A stretch of DNA of 64,000 nucleotides from Alphaproteobacteria bacterium (GCA_030425395.1 JAUIAS010000008.1:1-64000), one strand, 5' to 3'; numbered from the stretch's first letter, positions 44,196 to 55,661 are shown. Made by a program: numbers and translations. Notes: generated by a model from the sequence alone, not told the origin.

Positions 44196-45033
44196 ATACC
44201 CCGGCCGCCACGATAATCGTGGCACCGACCAAAACGTTCGTTTCCAGCACTTCACCAAACACGAGAATGCCCAACGCCGAGGCGAACACCAGCTGGAAAT
44301 AGGCAAATGGTTGCACCGCGCTGGCTTCGGCCACTTCATAGCACTTGATCAAAAGGAAATGCCCGCTTGCCCCGGTGACACACAGCAACGCCATCCAACC
44401 CCAGTCCGGCGTGGACATGGGTTCCCAGAACCACACGCCCACCGCTGTCATGGCCACCGCGCCGACGGTACCAGTCCAGAAGAATGATGTGGCGGCGCTG
44501 TCGCGGCGCGACGCAAAGCGGGTCAACAGGCCGTAAAGTGCGAACATCGCGGCCGACACGAGTGGAATGATCGCCGCCGGATCAAACACACCAAGCCCGG
44601 GTTGCAGAATGATCAGCACCCCGACGAACCCGACACCGATGGCCGCCCATCGTCGCCAGCCCACCTTTTCTCCCAGAACAGGCCCGGACAGCGCAGCAAC
44701 AAGCAATGGGTAACAGGTAAAGACCGCATGGCTTTCTACAAGGCCAAGAATGGTGAACCCTGCGACCATGATACAGATTTCGGCGGCCAGAAGGGTGCCA
44801 CGGACTATCTGAAGCACCGGTTGTTCGGTCTTGGCCGCTGCACGCACTCCGCCTGCCTTGCGCGTGGCGACGGCAATGACAAAGGCGGCAAAGAACCAAT
44901 AGCGCACCATCACAACCATCAGCACGTTGTATTCCCCCGCCAGATGGCGGGAAATCCCGTCCTGCGCGGCAAACACCACCGTTGTGGCAATCATCAGGAT
45001 GATACCAAGGCGCGTGTTGTTCATCTGGGTCAT
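44155..45033 (-). CDS. EamA/DMT-family transporter
   Basis: A 292-residue permease with ten predicted helices in two EamA repeats. MIATTVVFAAQDGISRHLAG, FAAFVIAVATRKAGG, GFTILGLVESHAVFTCYPLL and GASGHFLLIKCYEVAEASAV are typical of the RhaT/YdcZ-like group. It probably exports a metabolite; the substrate is unknown. The start at 45033 overlaps the mnmD stop as ATGA, so the two are cotranscribed. Confidence 0.87.
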   Translation of the reverse strand: MTQMNNTRLGIILMIATTVVFAAQDGISRHLAGEYNVLMVVMVRYWFFAAFVIAVATRKAGGVRAAAKTEQPVLQIVRGTLLAAEICIMVAGFTILGLVESHAVFTCYPLLVAALSGPVLGEKVGWRRWAAIGVGFVGVLIILQPGLGVFDPAAIIPLVSAAMFALYGLLTRFASRRDSAATSFFWTGTVGAVAMTAVGVWFWEPMSTPDWGWMALLCVTGASGHFLLIKCYEVAEASAVQPFAYFQLVFASALGILVFGEVLETNVLVGATIIVAAGVFTVWRERQKKLSL

Positions 45034-45701
45034 GGTTTGCGCCCCGTGGTCATGTGACGTTTTCGGCCATATCCGGGCTGACGGGTGATCATGAGGCCCG
45101 CGTCCTGCAAAGCACGACGCACATGGCCCGCTGCGGTATAGGTGGCCACTGATCCACCCGGCTGCGTATGCAGGGCGACCGCGCCCATAAGATCCGCGCC
45201 CCACAGTTCGGGATTCTTGGCGGGCGAAAAGCCATCCAGAAACCACGCGTCCGCGCACCCGTCCCATCCCGGCAGCGTTTCGCGCGCATCCCCGGAGATG
45301 ACACGCAGATCGACATCTGTGAACCGGACATCCACGGCTCCGCCAGACCAGACGCTGCGCAATTCTGCGGCGCGTTCGGCAAGGGATGGAAATCCGGCGT
45401 GTGCCCGTTCCATGTCTGAGGCAGACATAGGAAAGGCTTCGAAGCTGGTGAACCGGAACCGGCCCTTCTGACCACTGTTGCGCCAAGCATCCCAAGCAAC
45501 CAGAAAGTTCAAACCGGTGCCAAATCCCAGTTCCGCAATGTGAAATCCGGGGCGAAACCGCTCCGGCAATTCGTTCCCTGCCAGAAATACATGCCGCGTT
45601 TCCGCCACGCCGTTCTCAAGGGAAAAATACGGATCGTCAAATCGCAGCGACACCGGAACGCCACTGTCCTTCCATTCCAATTCTGCGTGCTGGTCCTGCA
45701 T
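45030..45701 (-). CDS. mnmD: MnmD: tRNA 5-methylaminomethyl-2-thiouridine methyltransferase
   Basis: A 223-residue DUF752 methyltransferase. YFSLENGVAETRHVFLAGN, FHIAELGFGTGLNFLVAWDA (SAM motif I) and DAWFLDGFSPAKNPELW (catalytic region) are hallmarks of the methyltransferase half of MnmC. It completes the mnm5s2U34 wobble modification of tRNAs. The FAD half, normally fused in E. coli, is a separate divergent gene just upstream here. It heads an operon with the EamA transporter. Confidence 0.9.
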   Translation of the reverse strand: MQDQHAELEWKDSGVPVSLRFDDPYFSLENGVAETRHVFLAGNELPERFRPGFHIAELGFGTGLNFLVAWDAWRNSGQKGRFRFTSFEAFPMSASDMERAHAGFPSLAERAAELRSVWSGGAVDVRFTDVDLRVISGDARETLPGWDGCADAWFLDGFSPAKNPELWGADLMGAVALHTQPGGSVATYTAAGHVRRALQDAGLMITRQPGYGRKRHMTTGRKP

Positions 45702-45776
45702 CGCGTTCTCTCCTAGAAGGCGGTCCTAGACGGCGGGGGGACGGCGCGACACTGTAGAATGGCGAGGAATTTGGCA

Positions 45777-46811
45777 ATGGGCGAAATCACGATTCGCGGA
45801 GCGGGCATTTTTGGGCTGAGCATCGCATGGGAATGTGCGCGCCGGGGTGCTGCGGTCCGTGTCATTGATCCGTTCGGCCCGGGCGCGGGATCAAGCGGCG
45901 GGCTGGTCGGGGCCCTGGCCCCGCATGTGCCAGAAAACTGGAACGCGAAAAAGGCGTTTCAGTTCGAGAGCCTGATCATGGCCGAACCCTTCTGGGCCGA
46001 AGTCGGTGGCGTGGCAGGCCAAAGCGCCGGATACGCCAGAACCGGACGTTTGCAACCCTTGCCGGACGCGCGCGCGGTGGCCCGCGCCCGCGAGAGAGGA
46101 GAAAACGCGCGCTCATTGTGGCAAGGCAAGGCCGTCTGGGAGGTGATCGCATCCGCCGACGCGGGACCATGGGCACCCGACAGCCCCAGCGGCTGGTTGG
46201 TGCGCGATACCCTGACCGCGCGCATGCACCCCCGCATGGCCTGTGCCGCGCTTGTGGCCGCGCTGGCCGCACGCGGTGTCACCATCGCACCGGATGGTGA
46301 AGACAGGGGACGAACAGTCTGGGCCACCGGCATCGCGGGTCTCGCGGCCCTGTCCGAAGATATCGGCAAATCTGTCGGCACGGGCGTCAAGGGGCAGGCT
46401 GCGTTGCTGCGGCTGGATCGTGCGGATTTCCCCCAACTGTTTGCCGATGCAGTTCACATTGTTCCCCATGAAGACGGCACCGTGGCCATCGGATCAACAT
46501 CCGAAAGGGATTATACCGATCCGACCTCAACCGACGATCAACTGGATGACGTGATCGCACGCGCCTGTGCCGCCGTGCCGGACTTGCGCGGGGCAGAGAT
46601 AATCGAACGCTGGGCCGGAGTGCGCCCACGCAGCCGCAGTCGCGCGCCAATGCTGGGACCTTGGCCCGGGCGTGACGGGCATTACATTGCCAACGGCGGC
46701 TTCAAGATCGGGTTTGGCATGGCCCCGCGCGTCGCCGAAGTGATGGCCGATTATCTTCTTGAAGACCGCGATATGATCCCCGAGGATTTCCGCGTGTCTG
46801 CTTCCTTGTGA
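45777..46811 (+). CDS. FAD-dependent oxidoreductase (DAO family), possible separate MnmC oxidase partner
   Basis: A 344-residue DAO-family flavoprotein. The start at 45777 has GAGG 9 bases upstream and gives MGEITIRGAGIFGLSIAWEC with the GxGxxG FAD motif. GPGAGSSGGLVGALAPHVPE and the C-terminal ERWAGVRPRSRSRAPMLGPW match glycine-oxidase/MnmC2-type proteins. It lies 75 bases from divergent mnmD, so it may be the cmnm5U-demodifying activity of MnmC encoded apart. Glycine oxidase-like amine oxidation is the alternative. Confidence 0.82.
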   Translation: MGEITIRGAGIFGLSIAWECARRGAAVRVIDPFGPGAGSSGGLVGALAPHVPENWNAKKAFQFESLIMAEPFWAEVGGVAGQSAGYARTGRLQPLPDARAVARARERGENARSLWQGKAVWEVIASADAGPWAPDSPSGWLVRDTLTARMHPRMACAALVAALAARGVTIAPDGEDRGRTVWATGIAGLAALSEDIGKSVGTGVKGQAALLRLDRADFPQLFADAVHIVPHEDGTVAIGSTSERDYTDPTSTDDQLDDVIARACAAVPDLRGAEIIERWAGVRPRSRSRAPMLGPWPGRDGHYIANGGFKIGFGMAPRVAEVMADYLLEDRDMIPEDFRVSASL

Positions 46812-47221
46812 AAGTCCGTGCTATGACGCCATCTATCGACAGCCTTGATCACCTCGTTCTGACGGTACGCGACATTGATGCGACCATAGCCTTCTATTCA
46901 AAGGTTCTGGGCATGCAGGCGCGCCCGTTTGTGACGGCAACCGGGGAACGGCGATGGTCGCTTGGGTTCGGGTCGCAAAAGATAAACCTTCATCAGGCAG
47001 GCGCAGAATTCGAGCCCAAGGCAGAACAGCCTTTGCCGGGGTCCGCGGATCTGTGTTTTCTCAGCGCGACGCCGATCCGGGATTGGGTCTCACATCTTGA
47101 AGCCTGCGAAATCCCGGTCGAAGACGGTCCAGTCCAGCGCACCGGCGCGACCGGTCCAATCATGTCGGTCTATCTGCGTGACCCCGATGGCAATCTGATT
47201 GAAGTCTCGAACCGGGTTTAG
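46808..47221 (+). CDS. VOC-family (glyoxalase/bleomycin resistance-like) protein
   Basis: A 137-residue (or 132 from ATG 46823) single VOC domain. SIDSLDHLVLTVRDIDATIA at the start and YLRDPDGNLIEVSNRV at the end hold the two metal-ligand regions (His and Glu). It resembles small VOC proteins called virulence-related, of unknown reaction. The GTG at 46808 would overlap the flavoprotein stop as GTGA; the ATG at 46823 is the alternative. Its stop overlaps the convergent FMN reductase end by 4 bases. Confidence 0.8.
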   Translation: MKVRAMTPSIDSLDHLVLTVRDIDATIAFYSKVLGMQARPFVTATGERRWSLGFGSQKINLHQAGAEFEPKAEQPLPGSADLCFLSATPIRDWVSHLEACEIPVEDGPVQRTGATGPIMSVYLRDPDGNLIEVSNRV

Positions 47222-47760
47222 CGACTGGCCTCAGCGCGCAGACGATCCATCAGACGTTGTAGAGTGTCGCGATACAGATCACTGGTGAGGTGTCCATTTT
47301 CGTCGAATTGGTCACCGCTTTGGGCAAGATGCAGCTCTGGACCGCTGATCACACGTGGCTGGAACGGCACCAGAAAACTACGCAGGATCATCTGTGCCCG
47401 TTCGCCCCCGGCCCGACCTGCCGCGGCCGACATTACCGCCACGGGCTTGTCCTGCCATGGTACGGGCTTGGACCGGCTGACCCAATCCAAAGCGTTTTTC
47501 AGGACACCGGAAGGGCCCTTGTTATACTCCGGAGTAGAAATGACGATCGCATCTGCCTCGGCAATTTGCTGGACAAGCCGCTTTGCCGCGTCGGGCTGTC
47601 CCTCAGCCGCTTCCAAATCCCCGTCATAAAGCGGCAGATTCAGGTCAGCCTCGACAAAAACGTCTGCGCCAGACAGCCGGGCGGCTTCGTGAACGAGCTT
47701 ACGATTGGTAGCATCGCGACGAAGCGACCCCGAAATGCCAAGCAGGTGAAAGGCGGCCAT
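47218..47760 (-). CDS. NADPH-dependent FMN reductase family protein
   Basis: A 180-residue flavodoxin-fold protein. LLGISGSLRRDATNRKLVHE (about 6-25) is the phosphate-binding loop, and VISTPEYNKGPSGVLKNALD near 73-92 the flavin-binding YN stretch. It matches ChrR/AzoR-like NAD(P)H:FMN or quinone reductases. Physiological substrate unknown; quinone or chromate reduction are known for relatives. It lies 81 bases downstream of the OmpA lipoprotein on the same strand. Confidence 0.87.
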   Translation of the reverse strand: MAAFHLLGISGSLRRDATNRKLVHEAARLSGADVFVEADLNLPLYDGDLEAAEGQPDAAKRLVQQIAEADAIVISTPEYNKGPSGVLKNALDWVSRSKPVPWQDKPVAVMSAAAGRAGGERAQMILRSFLVPFQPRVISGPELHLAQSGDQFDENGHLTSDLYRDTLQRLMDRLRAEASR

Positions 47761-47841
47761 ATTTTTCTCCGATGTGGGTCACTGTTGTTACAAATCTAGC
47801 AACAATGCCGCATGCGACAAGGATGGCCGCCCTTAATCAGA

Positions 47842-48501
47842 TCAAGCGTTGGGAAGAATGACGATTTCGACCCGCCGGTTCATGGCGCGCCCCTCGGGCG
47901 TGAGGTTCGAGGCAAGCGGCTGATCCTCACCACGTCCAACCGTGGCAACCCGCCCACCTGGAACCCCGGAGTCGATCAGGATGCCAGCCACCGCGGCGGC
48001 GCGCCGCTGGGACAGTTCAAGGTTATACAGCGCCTCACCCACGTTGTCGGTATGGCCAATCACCTGAACGGTTGTGTTCGGATAGGCCATGAGATTGCCC
48101 GCGACGGTGCGCAAATCCCGTTGCAAGTCAGATCGCACCGCAAAACTGTCTGTTGCAAAGAGGATATCCTGTGGCAGCGTAACGATCAGGCTGTCGCCGG
48201 TGTTGTTGATCGTTACGTTGTCGTTGCCCAGATCGCGGCGCAGGTCGGCCTCCTGCTTGTCGAGATTGTTGCCGATCAGCCCGCCAGCGACACCGCCGAC
48301 CACTGCACCCGCCATCGTCGCTTCGGTATCCCCGCCAAAAAGATTTCCGAGAACCGCACCAACACCCGCGCCCAAAAGGACACCGGAATCGCGGTTGCGG
48401 TTGGGATTGTCTGGGCTGTTCAACTGCCCCGGATCGGTGCAGGCCCCGAGGGCCAGAACGGTTGCAGCTACGGCTGTCAGACGGACACGCGTGGTTTTCA
48501 T
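47842..48501 (-). CDS. OmpA-family outer membrane lipoprotein with glycine-zipper region
   Basis: A 219-residue protein from the ATG at 48501. A lipoprotein signal ends in LGAC with Cys21 as the lipidated residue. A glycine-zipper-like region (GAGVGAVLGNLFGG, AVVGGVAGGLIGNNL) covers about 50-95. The OmpA domain follows, with IGHTDNVGEALYNLELSQRR and GRGEDQPLASNLTPEGRAMN for peptidoglycan binding. It tethers the outer membrane to the cell wall (YiaD-like). An upstream in-frame ATG at 48537 would disturb the signal. Confidence 0.9.
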   Translation of the reverse strand: MKTTRVRLTAVAATVLALGACTDPGQLNSPDNPNRNRDSGVLLGAGVGAVLGNLFGGDTEATMAGAVVGGVAGGLIGNNLDKQEADLRRDLGNDNVTINNTGDSLIVTLPQDILFATDSFAVRSDLQRDLRTVAGNLMAYPNTTVQVIGHTDNVGEALYNLELSQRRAAAVAGILIDSGVPGGRVATVGRGEDQPLASNLTPEGRAMNRRVEIVILPNA

Positions 48502-48626
48502 CTTAATCTTGTTCTCCAATTGCGCAGGAATGCGCATGCCTCAAACTGCGTCCGAATTTGGGACAATGACCATTGTTATTCAATATCACGCCGGGTTTCA
48601 GCGGCTTGCCGCCGGCCAAATCCCGC

Positions 48627-49478
48627 CTAGAGACCAGTTTGCGCCGACTCCCAGGCCAACATAGCCCTCTTGACCGGCAACCCCCAGTGATACCCCCCGA
48701 GTTCACCCGACTTGCGCAAGGCGCGGTGGCACGGGATCAGCCACGACACTGGATTGCGTCCTACCGCCGTGCCGACCGCACGCACCGCCTTGGGGTTGCC
48801 GATACTGGCGGCAATTTCGCCGTATGTCGTCACATGGCCTGTCGGGATCGCCAGCAGCGCCTCCCAAACCTTGATCTGGAATGGGGCTCCGATCAAGTAC
48901 ATCGGGGCCTTCTTACCGGCTTCGGACAACCCGAACGCGATCCGCACCCAATCCGCCAATGCGTCAGGATTTTCCACATAATGCGCATCTGGCCATCGGG
49001 ATCGCAAATCCTGCATCGCCTCGGCCGTTCCGGTTTCAGCGGCGAATGCCAGACCACAAATGCCGCGATCTGTTCCCATCACCAATGCCGGTCCAAAAGG
49101 GCTGTCGAACCAGCCCCAATTTATGGTCAGCCCCGCACCACCCTTGGCATAGTCGCCCGGGGCCATCGCCTCCCACCTAAGAAACAAATCGTGTAATCGT
49201 CCCGGCCCGGACAAACCGCTGGCATGGGCTGCGTCCAGCGTGGTGAACCGTTCGCGCAGCAATGTGCGGGCATGACCCAGTGTTAGAAACTGCCGGTAGC
49301 GGGACGGCGACACGCCGACCCATTGACTGAAGAGCCGCTGGAAATGGGCCGGGCTCATGCCCATTTCTCCCGCGAGTTCAGACAACGACACCGATGCGTC
49401 CCCGTTGTCGATCCTGTCGATGGCGCGACGCATGACGTTGTAGTGATAGCTTTGCTCTTGCGGTTCGGTTGTCATCAC
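48627..49478 (-). CDS. ada: Ada-like AraC/methylated-DNA-cysteine methyltransferase
   Basis: A 283-residue two-domain protein. Residues about 15-110 hold an AraC-type helix-turn-helix (SLSELAGEMGMSPAHFQRLF). Residues about 195-283 are the O6-methylguanine methyltransferase domain with GAPFQIKVWEALLAIPTGHV, VGRNPVSWLIPCHRAL (acceptor Cys) and GGYHWGLPVKRAML. The N-terminal zinc phosphotriester-repair domain of E. coli Ada is missing, as in many alphaproteobacteria. It repairs alkylated bases and may also regulate. It is divergent from nth. Confidence 0.92.
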   Translation of the reverse strand: MMTTEPQEQSYHYNVMRRAIDRIDNGDASVSLSELAGEMGMSPAHFQRLFSQWVGVSPSRYRQFLTLGHARTLLRERFTTLDAAHASGLSGPGRLHDLFLRWEAMAPGDYAKGGAGLTINWGWFDSPFGPALVMGTDRGICGLAFAAETGTAEAMQDLRSRWPDAHYVENPDALADWVRIAFGLSEAGKKAPMYLIGAPFQIKVWEALLAIPTGHVTTYGEIAASIGNPKAVRAVGTAVGRNPVSWLIPCHRALRKSGELGGYHWGLPVKRAMLAWESAQTGL

Positions 49479-49621
49479 GGACCCGTTTGGTTGTTTTGCG
49501 CGACCAAGCTATGCCGCTGTCTTGACCAGCGCGACCCGAAACATGCGCAAATCGGTCCATGACAACCGCAGACGCCTGTTTTCCGTTGCAGCACCGCGCG
49601 CGGCATTGCATTAAGTCGCCG

Positions 49622-50266
49622 ATGGCCAAGCAACTCGATTATCACACGATCCGCGAGATCTTTACCCGGTTTCAACAAGCCGACGCAGAACCCAAGGGCG
49701 AATTGCATCACGTGAACGCCTACACGCTTGTGGTTGCTGTGGCGCTGTCGGCGCAGGCTACCGACGCAGGCGTGAACCGGGCGACCGCAGAGTTGTTCAA
49801 AATCGCCGATACGCCACAAAAGATGCTCGATCTGGGCGAAGAGGCTTTGATCGAACACATCAAGACCATCGGCCTTTATCGCAACAAGGCCAAGAACGTC
49901 ATCAAACTGAGCCGCATTCTGGTTGAGGAATATGGCGGCATTGTCCCGAATTCGCGTGCCGCGCTGCAATCGCTTCCCGGTGTGGGGCGCAAAACGGCGA
50001 ATGTGGTTTTGAATATGTGGTGGCGGCAACCTGCACAGGCCGTTGACACGCACATCTTTCGCGTCGGCAACCGAAGCGGGATCGCACCCGGCAAGGATGT
50101 GGATGCGGTCGAGCGTGCCATCGAAGACAACATACCGGCAGATTTCCAGTTGCATGCGCATCACTGGTTGATCCTGCACGGCCGCTATCACTGTAAGGCA
50201 CGCAAGCCGATGTGCAGCACATGCATCATCCGCGATCTGTGCCAGTTTGAGGAAAAGACCTTATGA
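49622..50266 (+). CDS. nth: Endonuclease III (DNA glycosylase/AP lyase) Nth
   Basis: A 214-residue HhH-GPD glycosylase. The catalytic Lys124 lies in LPGVGRKTANVVL and Asp142 in AVDTHIFRVGNR. The C-terminal [4Fe-4S] cluster uses Cys191, 198, 201 and 207 (CKARKPMCSTCIIRDLC). It removes oxidised pyrimidines and nicks abasic sites. The ATG at 49622 gives the family-length protein; an open frame begins upstream at 49559. It lies beside the Ada-like repair gene (divergent) and overlaps the kinase gene by 4 bases. Confidence 0.95.
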   Translation: MAKQLDYHTIREIFTRFQQADAEPKGELHHVNAYTLVVAVALSAQATDAGVNRATAELFKIADTPQKMLDLGEEALIEHIKTIGLYRNKAKNVIKLSRILVEEYGGIVPNSRAALQSLPGVGRKTANVVLNMWWRQPAQAVDTHIFRVGNRSGIAPGKDVDAVERAIEDNIPADFQLHAHHWLILHGRYHCKARKPMCSTCIIRDLCQFEEKTL

Positions 50267-51252
50267 AAACCTATGATCTTGTCGGCATCGGCAATGCCAT
50301 CGTGGATGTCATCACACAGAATGACGACGCCTTTCTGGACCGCATGACCATCCAGAAGGGGATTATGCAGCTGATCGAAACCGATCGCGCCGAAGTTCTT
50401 TATGATGCGATGGACAACCGGGTTCAGACGCCAGGCGGTTCGGTCGCCAACACAATCGCGGGCGCGGGCGCATTGGGCCTGTCCACCGCGTTCATCGGGC
50501 GGGTGCATGATGATGATCTTGGTCGCTTTTACGCGAGTGCCATGCAGGACGTCGGCATCGACTTCGTCAACCCACCCGTTGCGGGTGGTGAATTGCCCAC
50601 CTCGCGGTCGATGATCTTTGTCTCGCCCGATGGTGAACGGTCGATGAACACGTACTTGGGTATTTCCTCGGAACTATCGAGCGACGATGTCCCTGCAGAT
50701 GTCGCAGGCCGCGCCAAGATCATGTTCCTCGAAGGCTACCTTTTCGACAAGGACAAAGGCAAAGCGGCGTTCATGGAAGCCGCACGGGACTGCCGCGCAG
50801 GTGGTGGCAAGATCGGCATCGCGATTTCCGATCCCTTCTGCGTGGAACGGCATCGGGCGGATTTCCTCAACCTCATCGAAAACGAACTGGACTATGTGCT
50901 TGGCAATGAGGACGAGATCAAATCCCTGTTCGAAAGCGATGATCTGGACGACAGTCTGACCCGCGTTGCCGCGCTTTGTGATCTGGTGGTTTGCACCCGC
51001 TCTGGCGACGGGGTGACCGTCATGGCCGAAGGTCAGCGCATCGACGTCGCGGTGGAAAAGATCGTTCCGGTGGATGCCACCGGTGCGGGTGATCAATTCG
51101 CGGCCGGGTTCCTTTTCGGAATGGCTACCGGACGGGACTACGAAACCTGCGCGAGAATCGGCTGCGTCTGCGCAGGCGAGGTCATCCGCCATATCGGCCC
51201 ACGACCCGAGGCCGACGTCCGCGCCCTTCTTGAGGACGCGGGCCTGCTTTGA
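50263..51252 (+). CDS. PfkB-family kinase, adenosine kinase-like
   Basis: A 329-residue ribokinase-family enzyme. YDLVGIGNAIVDVITQNDDA opens the protein, GGSVANTIAGAGALGLSTAF is the N-terminal GG region, and VPVDATGAGDQFAAGFLFGM near 269-288 is the C-terminal catalytic DTGAGD-type motif. The layout matches adenosine kinase and sugar kinases of this subgroup. It probably phosphorylates a nucleoside or sugar; adenosine is the best guess. It is coupled to nth through a 4-base overlap. Confidence 0.83.
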   Translation: MKTYDLVGIGNAIVDVITQNDDAFLDRMTIQKGIMQLIETDRAEVLYDAMDNRVQTPGGSVANTIAGAGALGLSTAFIGRVHDDDLGRFYASAMQDVGIDFVNPPVAGGELPTSRSMIFVSPDGERSMNTYLGISSELSSDDVPADVAGRAKIMFLEGYLFDKDKGKAAFMEAARDCRAGGGKIGIAISDPFCVERHRADFLNLIENELDYVLGNEDEIKSLFESDDLDDSLTRVAALCDLVVCTRSGDGVTVMAEGQRIDVAVEKIVPVDATGAGDQFAAGFLFGMATGRDYETCARIGCVCAGEVIRHIGPRPEADVRALLEDAGLL

Positions 51253-51860
51253 CCTCGATGCTTTCACCCGGTTTTCATGATGTGCCTTCTGGCTGTGTGG
51301 CAACGGTCGTCACCCATCTTGAGATGACGGCCCGCCCAGAACCGCGCCCCGTGCCCGAATCTGCGGAACTGGAGTTTGTGCCGTTGACGGCGGATATGGA
51401 CGCATATCGCGATCTGTTCCGCCGTGTCGGGGCCGAAGACTGGCTGTGGTTTTCGCGATTGCGAATGGACGATGCCGAGCTTTCTGCGATCCTGACAGAT
51501 GATGGTGTGGAACTGTTCACGCTGATGCGTAACGGACGGCCAGAGGCGTTGCTTGAACTGGATTTCCGCATCGCAGGTGAATGTGAGCTGGCCTTTTTCG
51601 GTGTGACACCTGCCCTTATCGGCACCGGTGCGGGGCGCCGGCTGATGACCCATGCGATCGACATCGCTTGGGCGCGCCCAATTCAGCGGTTGCACCTGCA
51701 CACCTGCACGTTGGATCACCCGGCGGCGCTTGCCTTCTATAGGCGGTCAGGATTCACACCGATCCGCCAACAGATAGAAATCGCGCCCGATCCGCGCCTG
51801 ACCGGTCATCTGCCCAAGAGCGCGGGGCCGCATGTGCCTATATTTGACGAGCATCTCTAA
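51249..51860 (+). CDS. GNAT family N-acetyltransferase
   Basis: A 203-residue GNAT protein. FFGVTPALIGTGAGRRLMTHAI is the acetyl-CoA pyrophosphate-binding loop, and LHTCTLDHPAALAFYRRSGFTP the following motif. The start is uncertain: TTG at 51249 (overlapping the kinase stop) or ATG at 51258 are candidates, and ATG 51324 is possible. Substrate unknown. It ends 6 bases from the convergent rppH stop. Confidence 0.82.
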   Translation: MTSMLSPGFHDVPSGCVATVVTHLEMTARPEPRPVPESAELEFVPLTADMDAYRDLFRRVGAEDWLWFSRLRMDDAELSAILTDDGVELFTLMRNGRPEALLELDFRIAGECELAFFGVTPALIGTGAGRRLMTHAIDIAWARPIQRLHLHTCTLDHPAALAFYRRSGFTPIRQQIEIAPDPRLTGHLPKSAGPHVPIFDEHL

Positions 51861-51866
51861 ATCGGC

Positions 51867-52358
51867 TCAGGTCGGCACAACCAGCGGTCCGAATTCTTCA
51901 AGTACACGCGCATAGACCTCACGCTTGAACGGGACGATATTGTCCACCAAATCGTCCTTGGCCAACCAGCGCCATTCTGAAAACTCGGGGTGCTGGGTGG
52001 CGATGTTCACCTGATTGTCGGACCCGGCAAACCGCAACAAGAACCACTTCTGTTCCTGCCCACGAAACCGGCCCTTCCAGATGCGCGGCACCAGGTCGTG
52101 CGGCAGGTCATATGGCAGCCAATCAGCCGATTCCGCGATGACCTCAACCAGATCTGCAGTCACGCCGGTTTCTTCCCACAACTCCCGCAGGGCCGCATCG
52201 CGCGGAGCTTCTCCTTTATCGACCCCGCCCTGAGGCATCTGCCAGGCATCGGTATCGCGATCCAAACGCTGGCCCACAAAAACCTGTCCGTGCCGGTTCA
52301 TCAACATCACGCCGACGCAGGGGCGATAGGGGAGCTTTTCGATCTCTTCAGGTGTCAT
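51867..52358 (-). CDS. rppH: RNA pyrophosphohydrolase RppH
   Basis: A 163-residue Nudix hydrolase from the ATG at 52358. [20 protein letters not shown] and the Nudix box [20 protein letters not shown] (GX5EX7REXXEE) are intact, and DAWQMPQGG precedes the box as in RppH/NudH. It removes pyrophosphate from mRNA 5' ends and so starts decay. A much longer frame exists upstream but lacks homology. It is divergent from the FadH-like gene. Confidence 0.92.
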   Translation of the reverse strand: MTPEEIEKLPYRPCVGVMLMNRHGQVFVGQRLDRDTDAWQMPQGGVDKGEAPRDAALRELWEETGVTADLVEVIAESADWLPYDLPHDLVPRIWKGRFRGQEQKWFLLRFAGSDNQVNIATQHPEFSEWRWLAKDDLVDNIVPFKREVYARVLEEFGPLVVPT

Positions 52359-52445
52359 GTGTATGATCTCCGCGCAGGATTGACGTTGTGCATGTCTAGC
52401 GCACGCCCCCGGACGCGCAACCTGTTGACGCGGCGTTTTTGGTGA

Positions 52446-54521
<2,076 letters not shown>

Positions 54522-54528
54522 GATATGC

Positions 54529-54555
54529 GGATGCGCCGTCCCTTTCGGCGCATCC
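54529..54555 (+). terminator. Strong hairpin after the FadH-like gene
   Basis: GGATGCGCCG (54529-54538) pairs perfectly over 10 bp with CGGCGCATCC (54546-54555) with a 7-base loop, 8 bases after the stop codon. No T-run follows, so termination may be partial or Rho-assisted. Confidence 0.55.
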
Positions 54556-54719
54556 GTCACCAACCGGCGCTTGTATCTTAAGTATCAAAGCGCAGTATTC
54601 CGTTTCCGCAGCCTAAACGATCCTCCTATATCCCCGATATTATCTCATGAGTGCCGCGTTCTTGCCCAGATTGGGCAGCATGTATGGTGCAACGAGAAAA
54701 GTAATGAAGGGACCGAAGT

Positions 54720-55625
54720 ATGGACCGACTAACGGAAATGGAAGCCTTTGCCACGGTTGTAGATCAAGGTGGCTTTACAGACGCTGCACGAAAGATGGGC
54801 ATATCCAAGTCCGCCGTTTCCAAGCACGTGTCCAGCCTCGAAGCACGTCTTGGAGCGCGGTTGCTGAACCGCACCACGCGGCGTGTATCGCCCACAGAAA
54901 TCGGCCTTGCCTACTACGATCGGGCACGCCGGGTTCTGAACGATGCAGGCGAAGCCGATGCTCTGGTCACATCAATGCAAAGCGCGCCTTCGGGCTTGTT
55001 GCGGATCTCGGTCGCGTCAGACTTTGGTGGCAATCACCTGTCCCCCATCCTGAGCGAATTCCTTGAGGATTTCCCGGATATCACCGTGAACATGGTGCTG
55101 AACAATCGCTATGTCGAATTGATCTCCGAAGGTTTTGATATGGCCGTGCGCATTGGTGAACTGGAAGACAGCACCCTGCGCGCGCGCAAACTGACCGAAA
55201 CCACCAAACGGATGATCGCAGCACCTTCCTATTTTGAACGCTATGGGCGCCCACAAAAGATCGACGATCTGAGCGATCACAAGCTTTTGCATTATTCCAA
55301 CCAGTCGAACGGAAGCGTCTGGAAGATCACCGCGCCGTCAGGCGAAAAACGGCAGATCCGCACATCTGGCGCACTGAGCGTGAACGATGGGCAATCACTG
55401 CTCAAGGCAGCGGTTGCCGGGTTGGGTATCGCTTATTTGCCCAGCTATCTCTACGCCGATGCGATGGCGCAGGGATTGGTCGAAGACGTGATCCCCGACC
55501 TGCCCGTCGAATCGCAAGGCATCTACGCCGTTTACCCGCCGGGACGCTTTACCCAACCCAAGGTGCGCGCCTTCATCGACTTTCTTGCTCATGCCTTTGC
55601 CGACAAAGGCCCGAACAACTGGTAA
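54720..55625 (+). CDS. LysR-family transcriptional regulator
   Basis: A 301-residue LysR protein. The helix-turn-helix is at about 5-60, with MEAFATVVDQGGFTDAARKM and ISKSAVSKHVSSLEARLGAR, and LNRTTRRVSPTEIGLAYYDR follows. The C-terminal effector domain fits the AaeR/DmlR group. It has no divergent target; the 198 bases before it hold a hairpin and its promoter. It may act on the upstream FadH-like gene, but this is only positional. It is closed by a strong terminator. Confidence 0.9.
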   Translation: MDRLTEMEAFATVVDQGGFTDAARKMGISKSAVSKHVSSLEARLGARLLNRTTRRVSPTEIGLAYYDRARRVLNDAGEADALVTSMQSAPSGLLRISVASDFGGNHLSPILSEFLEDFPDITVNMVLNNRYVELISEGFDMAVRIGELEDSTLRARKLTETTKRMIAAPSYFERYGRPQKIDDLSDHKLLHYSNQSNGSVWKITAPSGEKRQIRTSGALSVNDGQSLLKAAVAGLGIAYLPSYLYADAMAQGLVEDVIPDLPVESQGIYAVYPPGRFTQPKVRAFIDFLAHAFADKGPNNW

Positions 55626-55661
55626 CCCTTTTCATGTTGCTTCCCTTGGCAACCCAAACTG

